In this document: piece after piece, positions 1 through 8,526 of the stretch
Position numbering within the stretch: position 1 is the stretch's first letter
Layout: each line of letters begins with the position of its first letter
Assembly (NCBI GenBank): GCA_023453795.1
Contig: JAEXSP010000018.1
Location: forward strand, 1-30,989
Length of the DNA: 30,989 bases
Source: Bacillota bacterium
GTDB taxonomy: Bacteria; Bacillota; Clostridia; Acetivibrionales; JAEXSP01
Reading direction: 5' to 3'
Position numbers and translations under genes: made by a program
The notes under the pieces: model-generated
Databases searched by the model: none
Seen by the model: only the letters and a program-made list of their open reading frames with translations
What the model was told of the DNA's origin: nothing

Positions 1-73
1 CACGGCAGTTAAGCTTCTCAGTGTCGATGATACTTGGATGGAAGCGTCCCGGGAAAGTAGATCGCCGCCAGAT
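1..73 (+). rRNA. 5S ribosomal RNA, 3' end (partial)
   Basis: The first ~73 bases match the typical 3' half of a bacterial 5S rRNA: a GTTAAGCTTCTCAG segment, then a GATGATACTTGGATGG segment, then GGGAAAGTAGATCGCCGCCA. The 5' part lies outside the window. The exact 3' end is estimated from the usual end of the closing helix. A strong intrinsic terminator follows within a few bases, as expected for the end of an rRNA operon. Seen directly by pattern; not checked with a covariance model. Confidence 0.88.
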
Positions 74-79
74 TTATAT

Positions 80-116
80 CAAAGCCTTACGGTTATTCCG
101 TAAGGCTTTGTTTTTT
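80..116 (+). terminator. Intrinsic terminator of the left rRNA operon
   Basis: A perfect 13-bp inverted repeat (CAAAGCCTTACGG / CCGTAAGGCTTTG) with a 5-base TTATT loop is followed at once by six T residues. It directly follows the 5S gene and should end transcription of that rRNA operon. Confidence 0.95.
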
Positions 117-528
117 ATGTGAAAATTTTTTTTACGTGAAAATTGCAGAAGTATTTTGATTATATTAATTCGAAAGAACTTAAAATATTTTACTAAACAT
201 TGATCATGCTGTTAATTGTGAATTTCAAAGCGAGGGAAGGCAAGCACAAGAAAAGAAATATACAATAGTTTAATCCTTGTAAGAGCCTAAAAAATGAAAG
301 TCTTAAGAAGCAAGAGTTTAATATTGATCAAAACATATCTTAAAGTACGTTAATAATTAAACTGTATAACGAATGGTGCGTGCAGAATGGTGTGTGTAGG
401 AGGGAATTTATAATAATTAATTCCCTCCTGCTTAATTCATTTTGGTTAATCTGGGTACCGCGCCGGATTTGATAATTTGTATAAAATAGTTAAGGTATGA
501 GAATGATATCGACAATTGCTTTATTATT
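117..528. other. Gene-free stretch between the rRNA terminator and capA
   Basis: About 410 bases of very AT-rich sequence with no open reading frame that has both a plausible ribosome binding site and family resemblance. Both flanking transcription units end here (5S from the left, the minus-strand capA from the right). The only structure I can support is the inverted repeat at 398-429. No tRNA, CRISPR or insertion-sequence end is visible. Confidence 0.6.
398..429. repeat. Inverted repeat / hairpin downstream of capA
   Basis: AGGAGGGAATT (398-408) and AATTCCCTCCT (419-429) form a perfect 11-bp stem with a 10-base AT loop. It lies 100 bases beyond the capA stop codon on the minus strand. Neither strand shows a clear T-run after the stem, so it is not a textbook intrinsic terminator. 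It could be a weak terminator, an mRNA 3' stabilising hairpin or a protein-binding palindrome. Confidence 0.6.
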
Positions 529-1824
529 TTATCTGGTCATTGGTTTGAAATACTGACTTTTGCCTAATATAGACATGGTATCGGACAGAGTGGTCTTAAG
601 CCGTATAACATCATTGGCGGTCAGCTTTTTATCTACCTTGGTTTTATAATTCTCCAGTGCTTCTTCCACTGCGACAACTCTGTACTTTACATCACTTCTT
701 TTTATTCTGGAATCATAGGTAAGAATGTCATGGTCCTGCATACTTTTAATTACCTTGTCTGTCAGCTTAACCGGACCGGAATATTCACGTATAACAGCTG
801 TAGGTATATAGGTTATATTCCGAAGAAAGTTTATTTTGCCATTCTTTTTTTCTATATCCATGTTCAAAATAAGGCCATCGGTAGAATAGCGCCAATATTG
901 GTTGGAGATGAAGTTCCCAAGGCTGTAAGCAACAAAAACCTTACGTTTTCCAACTTCGAGTACATTCATAGGCTCAAGAACATGAGGATGACTGCCTATA
1001 ATAACATCTGCACCCAGTTCGGCAATCTTCTGAACTATGTTTTTTTGATATGGTGTAGGCTGTCTTTGATATTCTGTACCGAAATGCAGCCAGATAATTA
1101 TGACATCTGCTTTTTTTGATTTTGCAAATGAAATATCCTTTTTTATTTTATCAAGATTTATTAGATTGAGCATATATTCGCTTGAAGCAGGTACTTTTAT
1201 GTTGGAAATCTGAGTGTAACTGGTAAATGCCAGCTTGATATTGTTTTTATTCAAGAACAAAACAGGATTCTGCTCACGTTCTTTGGCAGTACGGAAGGTA
1301 CCGGTTGCAGGTATTTTATAATAATTCAACCATTTCATTGTCGCCAGAATGCCGGAGGTATACTGATCGAAAGTGTGGTTGTTGGCTGTTGCCAGTACAT
1401 TGATGCCTGAATTATTGATAGCGGCAAGGTATTCTGACGGATTTCTGAAACAGGGATAACCGGTGTAAGCACGATCGGAAGCCAACTTGTCCACAGGAGT
1501 TTCCAGAGTGCCGAAGACAAAATCCTTATTCTTAAAATACTTTTTTACATCTTTAAAAAAATAATCAAAATTATACGAATTGGTTGCGGCATTATAGCCG
1601 GATTTCCTTTGAGGGGAGTGCATAAGCAGGTCGCCTATAAAGGTCAGACTCAGCTTTGAATAAGTTCCGGATGTGTTTTTAGCTACAGCTTCCGTTTGCA
1701 GCGCAAGTGGTTTTGAAGCTGACTGCGCTGATGATTGCGAGGTATACATTGAGCCTGACGATACGGTAATAAAAATTGTGATTAAAAGAAGACTAATAAT
1801 AAATCTTGTTATGTTATGTCTCAT
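529..1824 (-). CDS. CapA/PgsA-family metallophosphatase, membrane-anchored
   Basis: A 431-aa protein of the bacterial capsule-synthesis CapA (PGA_cap) family, a calcineurin-like metallophosphatase fold. Visible family motifs in order are FIGDLLMHS, a TLETP block, ANNHTFDQ, WLHFGTEY, GSHPHVLEP and YSLGNFISNQ; these carry the usual metal-binding Asp, Asn and His residues. The N-terminus has a short basic stretch and one hydrophobic segment (FIISLLLITIFITV), so the protein is probably anchored outside the membrane. Family members act in poly-gamma-glutamate or capsule synthesis or other cell-wall roles; the substrate cannot be told here. I chose the ATG at 1824 with AGGAGA upstream; a longer form from a TTG at 1872 is less likely. 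It is divergent from the injection-system operon and shows no obvious functional link to it. Confidence 0.9.
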   Translation of the reverse strand: MRHNITRFIISLLLITIFITVSSGSMYTSQSSAQSASKPLALQTEAVAKNTSGTYSKLSLTFIGDLLMHSPQRKSGYNAATNSYNFDYFFKDVKKYFKNKDFVFGTLETPVDKLASDRAYTGYPCFRNPSEYLAAINNSGINVLATANNHTFDQYTSGILATMKWLNYYKIPATGTFRTAKEREQNPVLFLNKNNIKLAFTSYTQISNIKVPASSEYMLNLINLDKIKKDISFAKSKKADVIIIWLHFGTEYQRQPTPYQKNIVQKIAELGADVIIGSHPHVLEPMNVLEVGKRKVFVAYSLGNFISNQYWRYSTDGLILNMDIEKKNGKINFLRNITYIPTAVIREYSGPVKLTDKVIKSMQDHDILTYDSRIKRSDVKYRVVAVEEALENYKTKVDKKLTANDVIRLKTTLSDTMSILGKSQYFKPMTR

Positions 1825-1974
1825 AAATACATTCTTCTCCTGACTGAAATAATGAAAAGCGACTATATTCAAATAATAACATAGAATTTAGCAATTTTAT
1901 ATCGCTGAAATTATTAATTTATCGATGCTGTGAAGAAAGAGAACGAAATAGTAAAAAAAGTAATAAAAAATACA

Positions 1975-2003
1975 TTGACTGGAAACAAGGAAACACATAC
2001 AAT
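1975..2003 (+). promoter_or_regulatory. Sigma-A-type promoter of the eCIS operon
   Basis: TTGACT (1975-1980) and TACAAT (1998-2003) are separated by exactly 17 bases. Start of transcription is expected near 2010, giving a leader of about 80 bases before the ATPase gene at 2092. I see no comparably good promoter at any gene boundary inside the long gene run, so this may drive the whole operon. No operator repeat or riboswitch fold was recognised in the leader. Confidence 0.7.
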
Positions 2004-2091
2004 ATATATCAATAAGCAAAAATTGTAATTGTGAACAGAATAGCCCAGAATACTCACATTAAAAATATAATAGCATTATGTTGAGGTTTAA

Positions 2092-4281
2092 ATGCTTTTA
2101 TCGGATCTTAAGCCATATCTGAGCAACATTGAATATTTAGAGGATGAATTAAGGTGTTTGGATCTATGTATAGTCCGATTTATCCTGAATGATAACAGGT
2201 GCTCAATGGAGGACGAGGCATATCATAAAAGATTTGTGTCTGAATACATACAGGATATTTTAGATAAATGCAGATTGAAAAGGGAAGAATGCAATAAAAT
2301 AACCTTAAGCTATAACTCTTTTGAGAAGTATGTTAACCAACGAACAAAGCTCAGTCTGGAAGCTGGTGCATACCTGACAATACCGTGGCTTTCAAAGCTT
2401 TTCAATCTTGACAGGTTTGAAGAAAAGATAATTATAGCTTGCATTGCTCTCGAAATTGATGAGAAATATATAAAAATATTTAACTGGCTAAATGGCAGTA
2501 CAAAAAATGAATGTGTAAGTGTTGGACTAATCCTGAAAATTCTTTGTACAGATAAACAAGGGGAAATAAAAGCAAGGGCTTATTTCTATAAAGATAAACC
2601 GCTAATAAAATACTTGTTAAATGACTTTGGAAGAAATGATACAAGCATCCCCTTTATTCTTAATACCATACAACTTAAAAATAGAATACTAAATTATGTT
2701 TTAGAAATTAATGAAAAGCCTGATGACATAGGTTGTATAGAAAATATTTGGGACGTTAAGAGTGTTAGGCACTATTTCAATAATGAAAAAAAGCTTAACA
2801 CAAGACTAGTTGATTTTTTTAAGCTGTGTCAGGAAGACAGCCAGCAAACGGAAAGGAACCTGGTTGTTTATTTATACGGAAATGGCAGAGAGAATAAATT
2901 AAAGCAGGTTAAGTTGTTTTCAGAAAGAGTGGGACTTGAAGTACTTTGGATAGACATAAAAAAGATAATTAGCAACAAACCTGATATTAGGGATAAAATG
3001 CTGCAAGTTGCCTGTGAGGCTGTATTACGTCAGGCAGTAGTGTGTTTCGAGAACATAGATGAGCTGTTTGAATCGGATTCAATCGAAAGAAGCTGTGTGC
3101 ATATTGTTGAAGAAATAACTAGTATAGTTCCGGCAACATTTTTATTATCAAGAAACTATTATAAGCTCCATCATCTATTCAAAAGCAACGTTTTCATGGA
3201 CTTTTGCTTAGATATTCCTACTGAAGCGGAAAGAAAAAAAGTCTGGACAAGCAAAAAGGAATTATATAATTTTGATACCAAAAATGATGTAAGTGAGCTG
3301 GCTGCCAAATTTAATTTTACTGAAGATCAGATTGAAGATGCCGTATTAATGGCAAGGAGACTATGCATATGGCGTTACGGTAAAAGTAAAATAATGCCGA
3401 ATGAGTTGTATGAAGCTTGCAGAGCTCAATCGAACCGGATGAATAGTAAAAGCAATAAAGATGATACTGTCAGCGGTTTTGATGACATTATTCTTCCCAA
3501 ACAGCAAAAATCACTGCTCAAAGATGTTTGCAGCAGATTCAAATACCGGAATCTGGTGTTAAACGATTGGGGATTGAAAGACGGAACCGGTAAGGGTTAC
3601 GGAATCAATATTCTATTCTATGGTCCTTCCGGGACAGGAAAAACAATGGCTGCAAAAATTGTAGCTAATGAATTATCGCTGGAATTACATAAAATTGACC
3701 TGACTCAAATAGTAAGCAAATATATCGGCGAGACTGAAAAAAACATTGATGAAATATTCTTTCAGGCGGTAACAAGTAATGCAGTTCTGTTCTTCGATGA
3801 GGCAGATGCCGTTTTCGGTAAAAGAACTGAAGTAAAGGATGCTCATGACAGGTACGCAAATATGGAAACAGCATATCTTTTGCAGAAGATGGAAAGTCAT
3901 TCGGGAGTTGTAATACTTGCCACAAACCTCTCAAAAAATATTGATGAAGCTTTTACAAGAAGAATGGACTTCAGTATTGAATTTCAACTGCCTGACCGCA
4001 TGCATAGGAAGAAAATATGGGAAAAGATGCTTGGCCCAAAGATTCCGTCTGAAAATATCGATATTGGCTTCATTGCAGACAGCTTTAACCTTTCAGGCGG
4101 TAATATAAGGAATGTTGTACTTGCTGCTGCATATATGGCTGCTGAGGACAAGCGTGTTATAACAATGGAGCATATAATTCGGGCTATTTACAGAGAGTAC
4201 AGTAAAATGGGAAGATTATGCCTGGAAACCGATTTCGGCAAGTATTACGGAATTGTAAAACCGGAAAAAGCAGTTGATTAG
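2092..4281 (+). CDS. AAA+ ATPase of the eCIS (Afp15/Pvc15-like)
   Basis: A 729-aa two-part ATPase. The C-terminal AAA+ module is complete: Walker A GPSGTGKT at residues 511-518, Walker B with FFDEAD around 567-572, sensor-1 ATN around 610-612 and an RRMD arginine-finger segment near 623-626. The N-terminal half holds what looks like a second, degenerate AAA module: LYGNGRENK near 261-269 where a Walker A would be, and FENID near 319-323 where a Walker B would be. In eCIS clusters such ATPases are needed for particle assembly, though not found in the finished particle. ATG 2092 is preceded by a GAGG motif. It is the first gene of the run and sits just before the cap gene. Confidence 0.9.
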   Translation: MLLSDLKPYLSNIEYLEDELRCLDLCIVRFILNDNRCSMEDEAYHKRFVSEYIQDILDKCRLKREECNKITLSYNSFEKYVNQRTKLSLEAGAYLTIPWLSKLFNLDRFEEKIIIACIALEIDEKYIKIFNWLNGSTKNECVSVGLILKILCTDKQGEIKARAYFYKDKPLIKYLLNDFGRNDTSIPFILNTIQLKNRILNYVLEINEKPDDIGCIENIWDVKSVRHYFNNEKKLNTRLVDFFKLCQEDSQQTERNLVVYLYGNGRENKLKQVKLFSERVGLEVLWIDIKKIISNKPDIRDKMLQVACEAVLRQAVVCFENIDELFESDSIERSCVHIVEEITSIVPATFLLSRNYYKLHHLFKSNVFMDFCLDIPTEAERKKVWTSKKELYNFDTKNDVSELAAKFNFTEDQIEDAVLMARRLCIWRYGKSKIMPNELYEACRAQSNRMNSKSNKDDTVSGFDDIILPKQQKSLLKDVCSRFKYRNLVLNDWGLKDGTGKGYGINILFYGPSGTGKTMAAKIVANELSLELHKIDLTQIVSKYIGETEKNIDEIFFQAVTSNAVLFFDEADAVFGKRTEVKDAHDRYANMETAYLLQKMESHSGVVILATNLSKNIDEAFTRRMDFSIEFQLPDRMHRKKIWEKMLGPKIPSENIDIGFIADSFNLSGGNIRNVVLAAAYMAAEDKRVITMEHIIRAIYREYSKMGRLCLETDFGKYYGIVKPEKAVD

Positions 4282-4321
4282 TATAACACGGGGTTCATAA
4301 GCATTTAGACAGGAGGTCGCT

Positions 4322-4909
4322 ATGGGTAGTTTTACTGCAATAGCAGATATCGGAGATACTTTGGTAGCCTTGTTGCAGAGTAATATGAAGGATGTCATAG
4401 ATTCCGCCAATTCAATCGTTTTAGGTTTACCGGATAACGAAACACCTAGAATTTCTCTCTTTTTGTATAAGGTCGAAGAAAACGCAAGTTTGAAGAACCA
4501 GAACATGATACCGATAGATAATGAATCATACCGGCATCCCCCGTTGGCATTGGACTTGCACTATATATTAACGGTGTATTCCAATACTTCGGAACGTATA
4601 GGAACTTCGGAGGAACACAGGATACTGGGCAGGGCCATGCAGGTAATGAATGACAATATGATAATCGCAGGCCCGGTTCTGCAGGGAGGATTAAAGGGTT
4701 CACCCGATGAATTCCGAATTACTCTAAATCCCATGTCTATGGACGAGATAACCAAAGTATGGAGTACATTTCCCAAACTGGCTTACAGGACCTCGGTGGC
4801 TTATTTGGTTACACCGGTTTTAATTGAATCATTAAGGATAGATAATGAAAAAAGGGTACTCACAGGTAAGTTTAATTTTGTTCAAAAAGGTTTGAATAAG
4901 ACAAAGTAA
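4322..4909 (+). CDS. DUF4255 (Pvc16_N) tail terminator / cap protein, Afp16-like
   Basis: A 195-aa protein matching the DUF4255/Pvc16_N pattern: an N-terminal helix region with IADIGDTLVALL, a LFLYKV strand, ALDLHYILTVYS, and EEHRILGRAMQVMNDN in the middle. In Afp and PVC the homologue caps the end of the tube and sheath and fixes particle length. It is shorter than the Afp16 proteins I know and appears to consist of the N-terminal domain only. A strong AGGAGGT site lies just upstream of the ATG. It lies between ATPase and sheath, a normal neighbourhood for this gene. Confidence 0.88.
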   Translation: MGSFTAIADIGDTLVALLQSNMKDVIDSANSIVLGLPDNETPRISLFLYKVEENASLKNQNMIPIDNESYRHPPLALDLHYILTVYSNTSERIGTSEEHRILGRAMQVMNDNMIIAGPVLQGGLKGSPDEFRITLNPMSMDEITKVWSTFPKLAYRTSVAYLVTPVLIESLRIDNEKRVLTGKFNFVQKGLNKTK

Positions 4910-4953
4910 ACAGTATATAAAGTTAAAAGTCAGATGAAAAAGGAGGAGTCGAA

Positions 4954-7596
4954 ATGCCGGAGTATTTGTCACCAGGTGTTTATATTGAAGAGGTAGAGAC
5001 AGGTTCAAGGCCGATTGAGGGTGCGAGTACAAGTACTGCAGGAATGGTTGGAGTTACCGAATGGGGTCCTGATAAGGGCTTGCCGGTACTTGTAACAAGT
5101 TTTGCCGAGTATCAGAGAAAATTCGGGGGATTTTTGGACGAACAGGCGGGAGAATTCAGGTATTTGCCTTTTGCGGTTCAGGGCTTTTTCCAAAACGGAG
5201 GACAAAGACTGTATATTAAAAGGGTAACAGGAGAGGGCGCAGAAGCCTCCAACCTGCCTTTACTTAACGGAGTTGCAACCAGACTGAGTGAAGATATGTG
5301 TGATACTACACCTGGACTCAAGCATGCAAAGCTTGTATCTTTAAGAGGGATTTACACCGGGCTGCAAATAAGATTAGAGGAAAGAGACAGCAACGGCAAT
5401 ACCTTTATTATTGATACAAGTGTTGCTGCCTATAATGAAAAAAACAAGGAGATTACTTTTTGGGATACCTCAACTCAGCATAAATTCAGCAGTGCGGGAA
5501 CGATTGTAAAAGCCGGGGCAGCTGTTTTGGATTGTATAAGTGTTAGTGCATGCAGTGCGGGTAAATGGGGAGACAAGATATTTGTAAATATAGAACCGGC
5601 CAGTAAAACCTCTTCTGTTATGTATGTCAATGAATCTCTAGCAGTCCGAAAGGCTGTTAACCCAATTGATGATTTAAAGCTTGCCGATAAAATCACTGCA
5701 AAAGATACGAAGATAAACCTTGAAGATGCTGTAAAAGTCAGGGTTGGAGATGAAATCCAGGTAGGAGACGAGAAGAAGCTTGTACAGGAAGTAAACGAAA
5801 ATGAGGTCGTGGTAGATTCCGCTTTTAATAATGCTTACGATACAGCAGCTTCAATAAAGGACTTGACTGTAATAAGACCGGTAAATCTCGAGTTTGCCGA
5901 GAACCCTGCAAAGGGAGCAAATTCTTTAAAGCTCGCTGAGGTAAGTAAACTGAAAAAGGATGATGCCATTATTGTCAGGAATTCAGCTGGCATGACCGAA
6001 ACAGTAAAAATTACAGCTATTGATGCCGCTGCCTCAACGGTTACTATTGATAAAGCTCTTAGCAATGATTACAGTCTGGGAACCGGCAGCATTTTTTTAA
6101 GCACTGTTTTCAACTGTGATATTTCTGTTGACAATACTGCCGGATTATCTGTCAATGACCGTGTAGCAGTATGTGATAAAGTATTAAATATATCTGATCG
6201 GGCCGAAATCAAAAAAATAAAAGGCAATGTTATAACGCTTGGGTTTGACCCTTTAAAAGGTGTTTCAAATACATATGCCTCCGGTACAGTGCTGGAACTG
6301 AAAAAAGCTGCACGCCCGGGAGAAACTGCCCTTACTCCTGCAACTACAAACAATTTTTATGCAGGTGCGGTTGTTGAGTTGGATAACGGAATCCAAAAAG
6401 AATACAGAGTGATAGAAAAGATAGATGAAAGCAAGGGTTCTATTATATTGGACAACCCTGTGAGCAATATGTACATCAATGGGGACAGCATCAGGACATG
6501 CGAGTATAAAATGTCGTTTAATCATGTTCCGCAGAAGGATGCTGTCGCTGGTGAGGTCTATGAATACCTTTCAATGAACAAGGATGCACAGAATTATTTC
6601 TCCAAAGTGATTAATGATTCATCCAAATTAGTCAGTGTCATAGATAAGACTCCAAATAATAAATTCAAGAACCCGATAACAAGGGAAGATACTCTGGCAT
6701 GTCCGCTTGGCGGCGGTAAGAACGGTGTTGTAAACTATGAGTGTTTCAAGGGCGGCGGAAATGAAACTCCCGGTAACAGAAGCGGAATAAATGCCCTTGT
6801 CGATATTGAGGATATAAGTATTGCTGCTGTACCGGGAATAACAGATAAAGGTGTTCAGGGTGCATTAATAAATCATTGCGAGCTGACGATGAAAAACCGG
6901 TTTGCAGTAATAGAAGCAAGCCAGGGGCTTGATATAGAAGGCGTTCTAAAATACAGGGAGCATTTTAATTCGTCATATGCTGCAATGTATTATCCGTGGC
7001 TCAATACATATGATCCTGCAACTCAAAAAAACATTGATATTCCTCCAAGCGGCCACATGATAGGAATCTACGCCAGAAGCGATGAAAAAAGGGGAGTGCA
7101 TAAAGCTCCTGCAAATGAGGGCATTAACGGTATTACAGGCATAGAACTTCAGATCAGCAAAAATGAGCAGGATGTACTAAATCCCAAGGGGATAAATGCT
7201 GTCAGAATGTTCCCCAATTCAGGTATTTTGGTGTGGGGGGCCCGTACTCTGTCCGATAATTCGCTATGGAAATATATCAATGTCAGAAGACTATTTATTT
7301 ACCTGGAAGAATCAATTAAAGATAACACGCAGTGGGTCGTTTTCGAACCGAATAATGAGAAACTGTGGGCAAGGGTTATATTAAGTATTTCCGAATTCCT
7401 TACAAGAGTATGGCGTGATGGTGCACTAATGGGAACAAGAGTTGAAGAGGCGTTCTATGTAAAATGTGATAAAACGACAATGACCCAAAGCGATATTGAT
7501 AACGGCAGGCTGATTGTTGAAATAGGAGTAGCACCTGTTAAACCTGCTGAATTTGTAATCTTCCGCATATCCCAGTGGAGCGGGAACACCAAATAA
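4954..7596 (+). CDS. Contractile sheath protein with a large repeat insertion (Afp2-4-like)
   Basis: An 880-aa tail sheath protein. The N-terminus has the sheath hallmark LSPGVYIEEVETGSRPI followed by a GMVGVTEWGP segment. The C-terminal ~330 residues carry the conserved core (GINAVRMFPNSGILVWGART, WKYINVRRLFIYLEESI, EPNNEKLWARV, then the ...AEFVIFRISQW end). Most eCIS sheaths are roughly 350-500 residues; here the middle is expanded by a beta-rich insertion, including about four short repeats between residues ~250 and ~520. Sheath subunits contract to drive the tube outward. Afp and PVC carry three sheath paralogues; only one sheath gene is present here. AAAGGAGGAG precedes the ATG. Confidence 0.96.
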   Translation: MPEYLSPGVYIEEVETGSRPIEGASTSTAGMVGVTEWGPDKGLPVLVTSFAEYQRKFGGFLDEQAGEFRYLPFAVQGFFQNGGQRLYIKRVTGEGAEASNLPLLNGVATRLSEDMCDTTPGLKHAKLVSLRGIYTGLQIRLEERDSNGNTFIIDTSVAAYNEKNKEITFWDTSTQHKFSSAGTIVKAGAAVLDCISVSACSAGKWGDKIFVNIEPASKTSSVMYVNESLAVRKAVNPIDDLKLADKITAKDTKINLEDAVKVRVGDEIQVGDEKKLVQEVNENEVVVDSAFNNAYDTAASIKDLTVIRPVNLEFAENPAKGANSLKLAEVSKLKKDDAIIVRNSAGMTETVKITAIDAAASTVTIDKALSNDYSLGTGSIFLSTVFNCDISVDNTAGLSVNDRVAVCDKVLNISDRAEIKKIKGNVITLGFDPLKGVSNTYASGTVLELKKAARPGETALTPATTNNFYAGAVVELDNGIQKEYRVIEKIDESKGSIILDNPVSNMYINGDSIRTCEYKMSFNHVPQKDAVAGEVYEYLSMNKDAQNYFSKVINDSSKLVSVIDKTPNNKFKNPITREDTLACPLGGGKNGVVNYECFKGGGNETPGNRSGINALVDIEDISIAAVPGITDKGVQGALINHCELTMKNRFAVIEASQGLDIEGVLKYREHFNSSYAAMYYPWLNTYDPATQKNIDIPPSGHMIGIYARSDEKRGVHKAPANEGINGITGIELQISKNEQDVLNPKGINAVRMFPNSGILVWGARTLSDNSLWKYINVRRLFIYLEESIKDNTQWVVFEPNNEKLWARVILSISEFLTRVWRDGALMGTRVEEAFYVKCDKTTMTQSDIDNGRLIVEIGVAPVKPAEFVIFRISQWSGNTK
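5700..6510 (+). repeat. Tandem degenerate beta-repeats inside the sheath gene
   Basis: The translated insertion shows about four copies of a ~60-85-residue pattern: a short 'D/S-x-L/I-x-L' strand, a 'VxVGDEIxV / LKKDDAIIV / LSVNDRVAV' type turn, a following strand with 'xxVxxI', and a closing 'VTIDKALSNDYSLG'-type segment ending in GS/GT. Approximate residues are 250-301, 320-382, 387-450 and 465-520. The repeats are diverged in protein sequence and not obvious in the DNA. Boundaries are approximate. Confidence 0.55.
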
Positions 7597-7614
7597 TAGT
7601 GAGGAGTGATATGA

Positions 7615-8058
7615 ATGCCCAGTATCAGGAAGGATCCGTTAAGAAACTTTAAATTCAGACTGGAGATTGACGGTATTCAACAGGCGGGTTTCAGCGAGGT
7701 TACCGGAATTGACACCACAGTTGAACCAATAGAATATCGTGAGGGAACAGACGGAACATATTCAAGAAAATTGCGCGGGCTTGTTAAGTACGGAAATATA
7801 ACTCTCAAATGGGGAGTAACAGATTCTACAGAGCTTTATGAATGGTTTATGGATGGTGTAGACGGTTATGTAGTGAGAAAAAATGTCTCGATTATTGCAG
7901 TAGATGAGGCAGGAAATGACAAAGCCCGGTGGGAGGTAACAGGTGCGTGGCCTACCAAATACCATACCCCTGACTTTAATGCAAAGGGCAACGATATCGC
8001 AATTGAGAATATTGAAATAGTACACGAAGGAATAAAGCGGGTAACTAAAAAAATGTAA
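7615..8058 (+). CDS. Inner tube protein 1 (gp19-like, Afp1/Afp5 family)
   Basis: A 147-aa tail tube protein. Typical features are an N-terminal DPLRNFKFRLEIDG, GFSEVTGID, EYREG, a long central beta segment and a C-terminal ENIEIVHEGI. It matches the usual length of the T4 gp19/eCIS tube family. Stacked rings form the channel that carries cargo. GAGGAG precedes the ATG, and the gene follows the sheath gene by 18 bases, the standard sheath-tube pairing. A second paralogue lies at 8695. Confidence 0.96.
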   Translation: MPSIRKDPLRNFKFRLEIDGIQQAGFSEVTGIDTTVEPIEYREGTDGTYSRKLRGLVKYGNITLKWGVTDSTELYEWFMDGVDGYVVRKNVSIIAVDEAGNDKARWEVTGAWPTKYHTPDFNAKGNDIAIENIEIVHEGIKRVTKKM

Positions 8059-8125
8059 TGTTTACTCATTGAAGTGAAGGCAGTATCAGTAATTAATTAT
8101 ATTTATAGAGAATGGAGAATTAGTT

Positions 8126-8485
8126 ATGGCTTTTCAAACGGAATTTGAGTTTATTTTACCCAAGGGGTATGTAGATGAGAGCGGCAGCTTACATAAAAAC
8201 GGCATCATGAGGCTTGCAACCGCAGCAGATGAAATACTGCCCATGAAGGATCCGAGAGTTCAGCAGAATCCTGCTTATCTTATGGTTATCCTTCTGTCGC
8301 GGGTAGTGGTAAGACTTGGAACTCTTGACGTTATAAACCCTCATGTGATAGAAAATCTATTTTCCACCGATTTTACATATCTTCAGGACTTTTACAGAAG
8401 GGTTAATGATAACGGAAGTTCCGCTGTTAAATGCCCGAAGTGCGGTTATGAGTTTGATGTTGAAACAGGCATTTTGGGGGAGTAA
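8126..8485 (+). CDS. Small tail-assembly protein (tail assembly chaperone position), CxxC at C-terminus
   Basis: A 119-aa protein resembling the 'phage tail assembly protein' found in many eCIS clusters after the tube gene. It begins TEFEFILPKGYVD, has a middle block with GTLDVINPHVIENL, and ends with a KCPKCGYEFD segment whose C103 and C106 could be half of a metal site. In contractile and siphophage tails the gene after the tube gene usually encodes the tail assembly chaperone. Its last codons (ATT TTG GGG GAG TAA) include a TTTGGGG slippery heptamer, and the next reading frame continues in -1 without a start codon, so a longer fused form may also be made. GGAGAA lies upstream of the ATG. 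Function assigned by position and family resemblance. Confidence 0.75.
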   Translation: MAFQTEFEFILPKGYVDESGSLHKNGIMRLATAADEILPMKDPRVQQNPAYLMVILLSRVVVRLGTLDVINPHVIENLFSTDFTYLQDFYRRVNDNGSSAVKCPKCGYEFDVETGILGE

Positions 8486-8526
8486 TAAAAGGCTATCCCA
8501 TAGAACGGATTTACGAGGAGGTAGCC
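8473..8526 (+). promoter_or_regulatory. Candidate programmed -1 ribosomal frameshift signal
   Basis: The heptamer T TTG GGG (8473-8479) is in the correct phase of the 119-aa frame for X XXY YYZ slippage and lies two codons before its TAA. Eleven bases downstream, GGCTA-T-CC (8491-8498) can pair with GGTAGCC (8520-8526) as a 7-bp stem with one bulged T and a 21-base loop. Slipping would yield a 179-aa fusion that reads through the next frame. The stem is modest; the missing start codon of the next frame is the stronger argument. Confidence 0.5.

Noticed and set aside
293..352. A 19-codon frame (ATG at 293) in the left intergenic region
   Set aside because: No ribosome binding site and a composition no different from the surrounding AT-rich DNA.
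730..1119. A 129-codon plus-strand frame inside capA
   Set aside because: The minus strand there encodes conserved CapA motifs (GSHPHV, SLGNF); the plus frame has no recognisable family.
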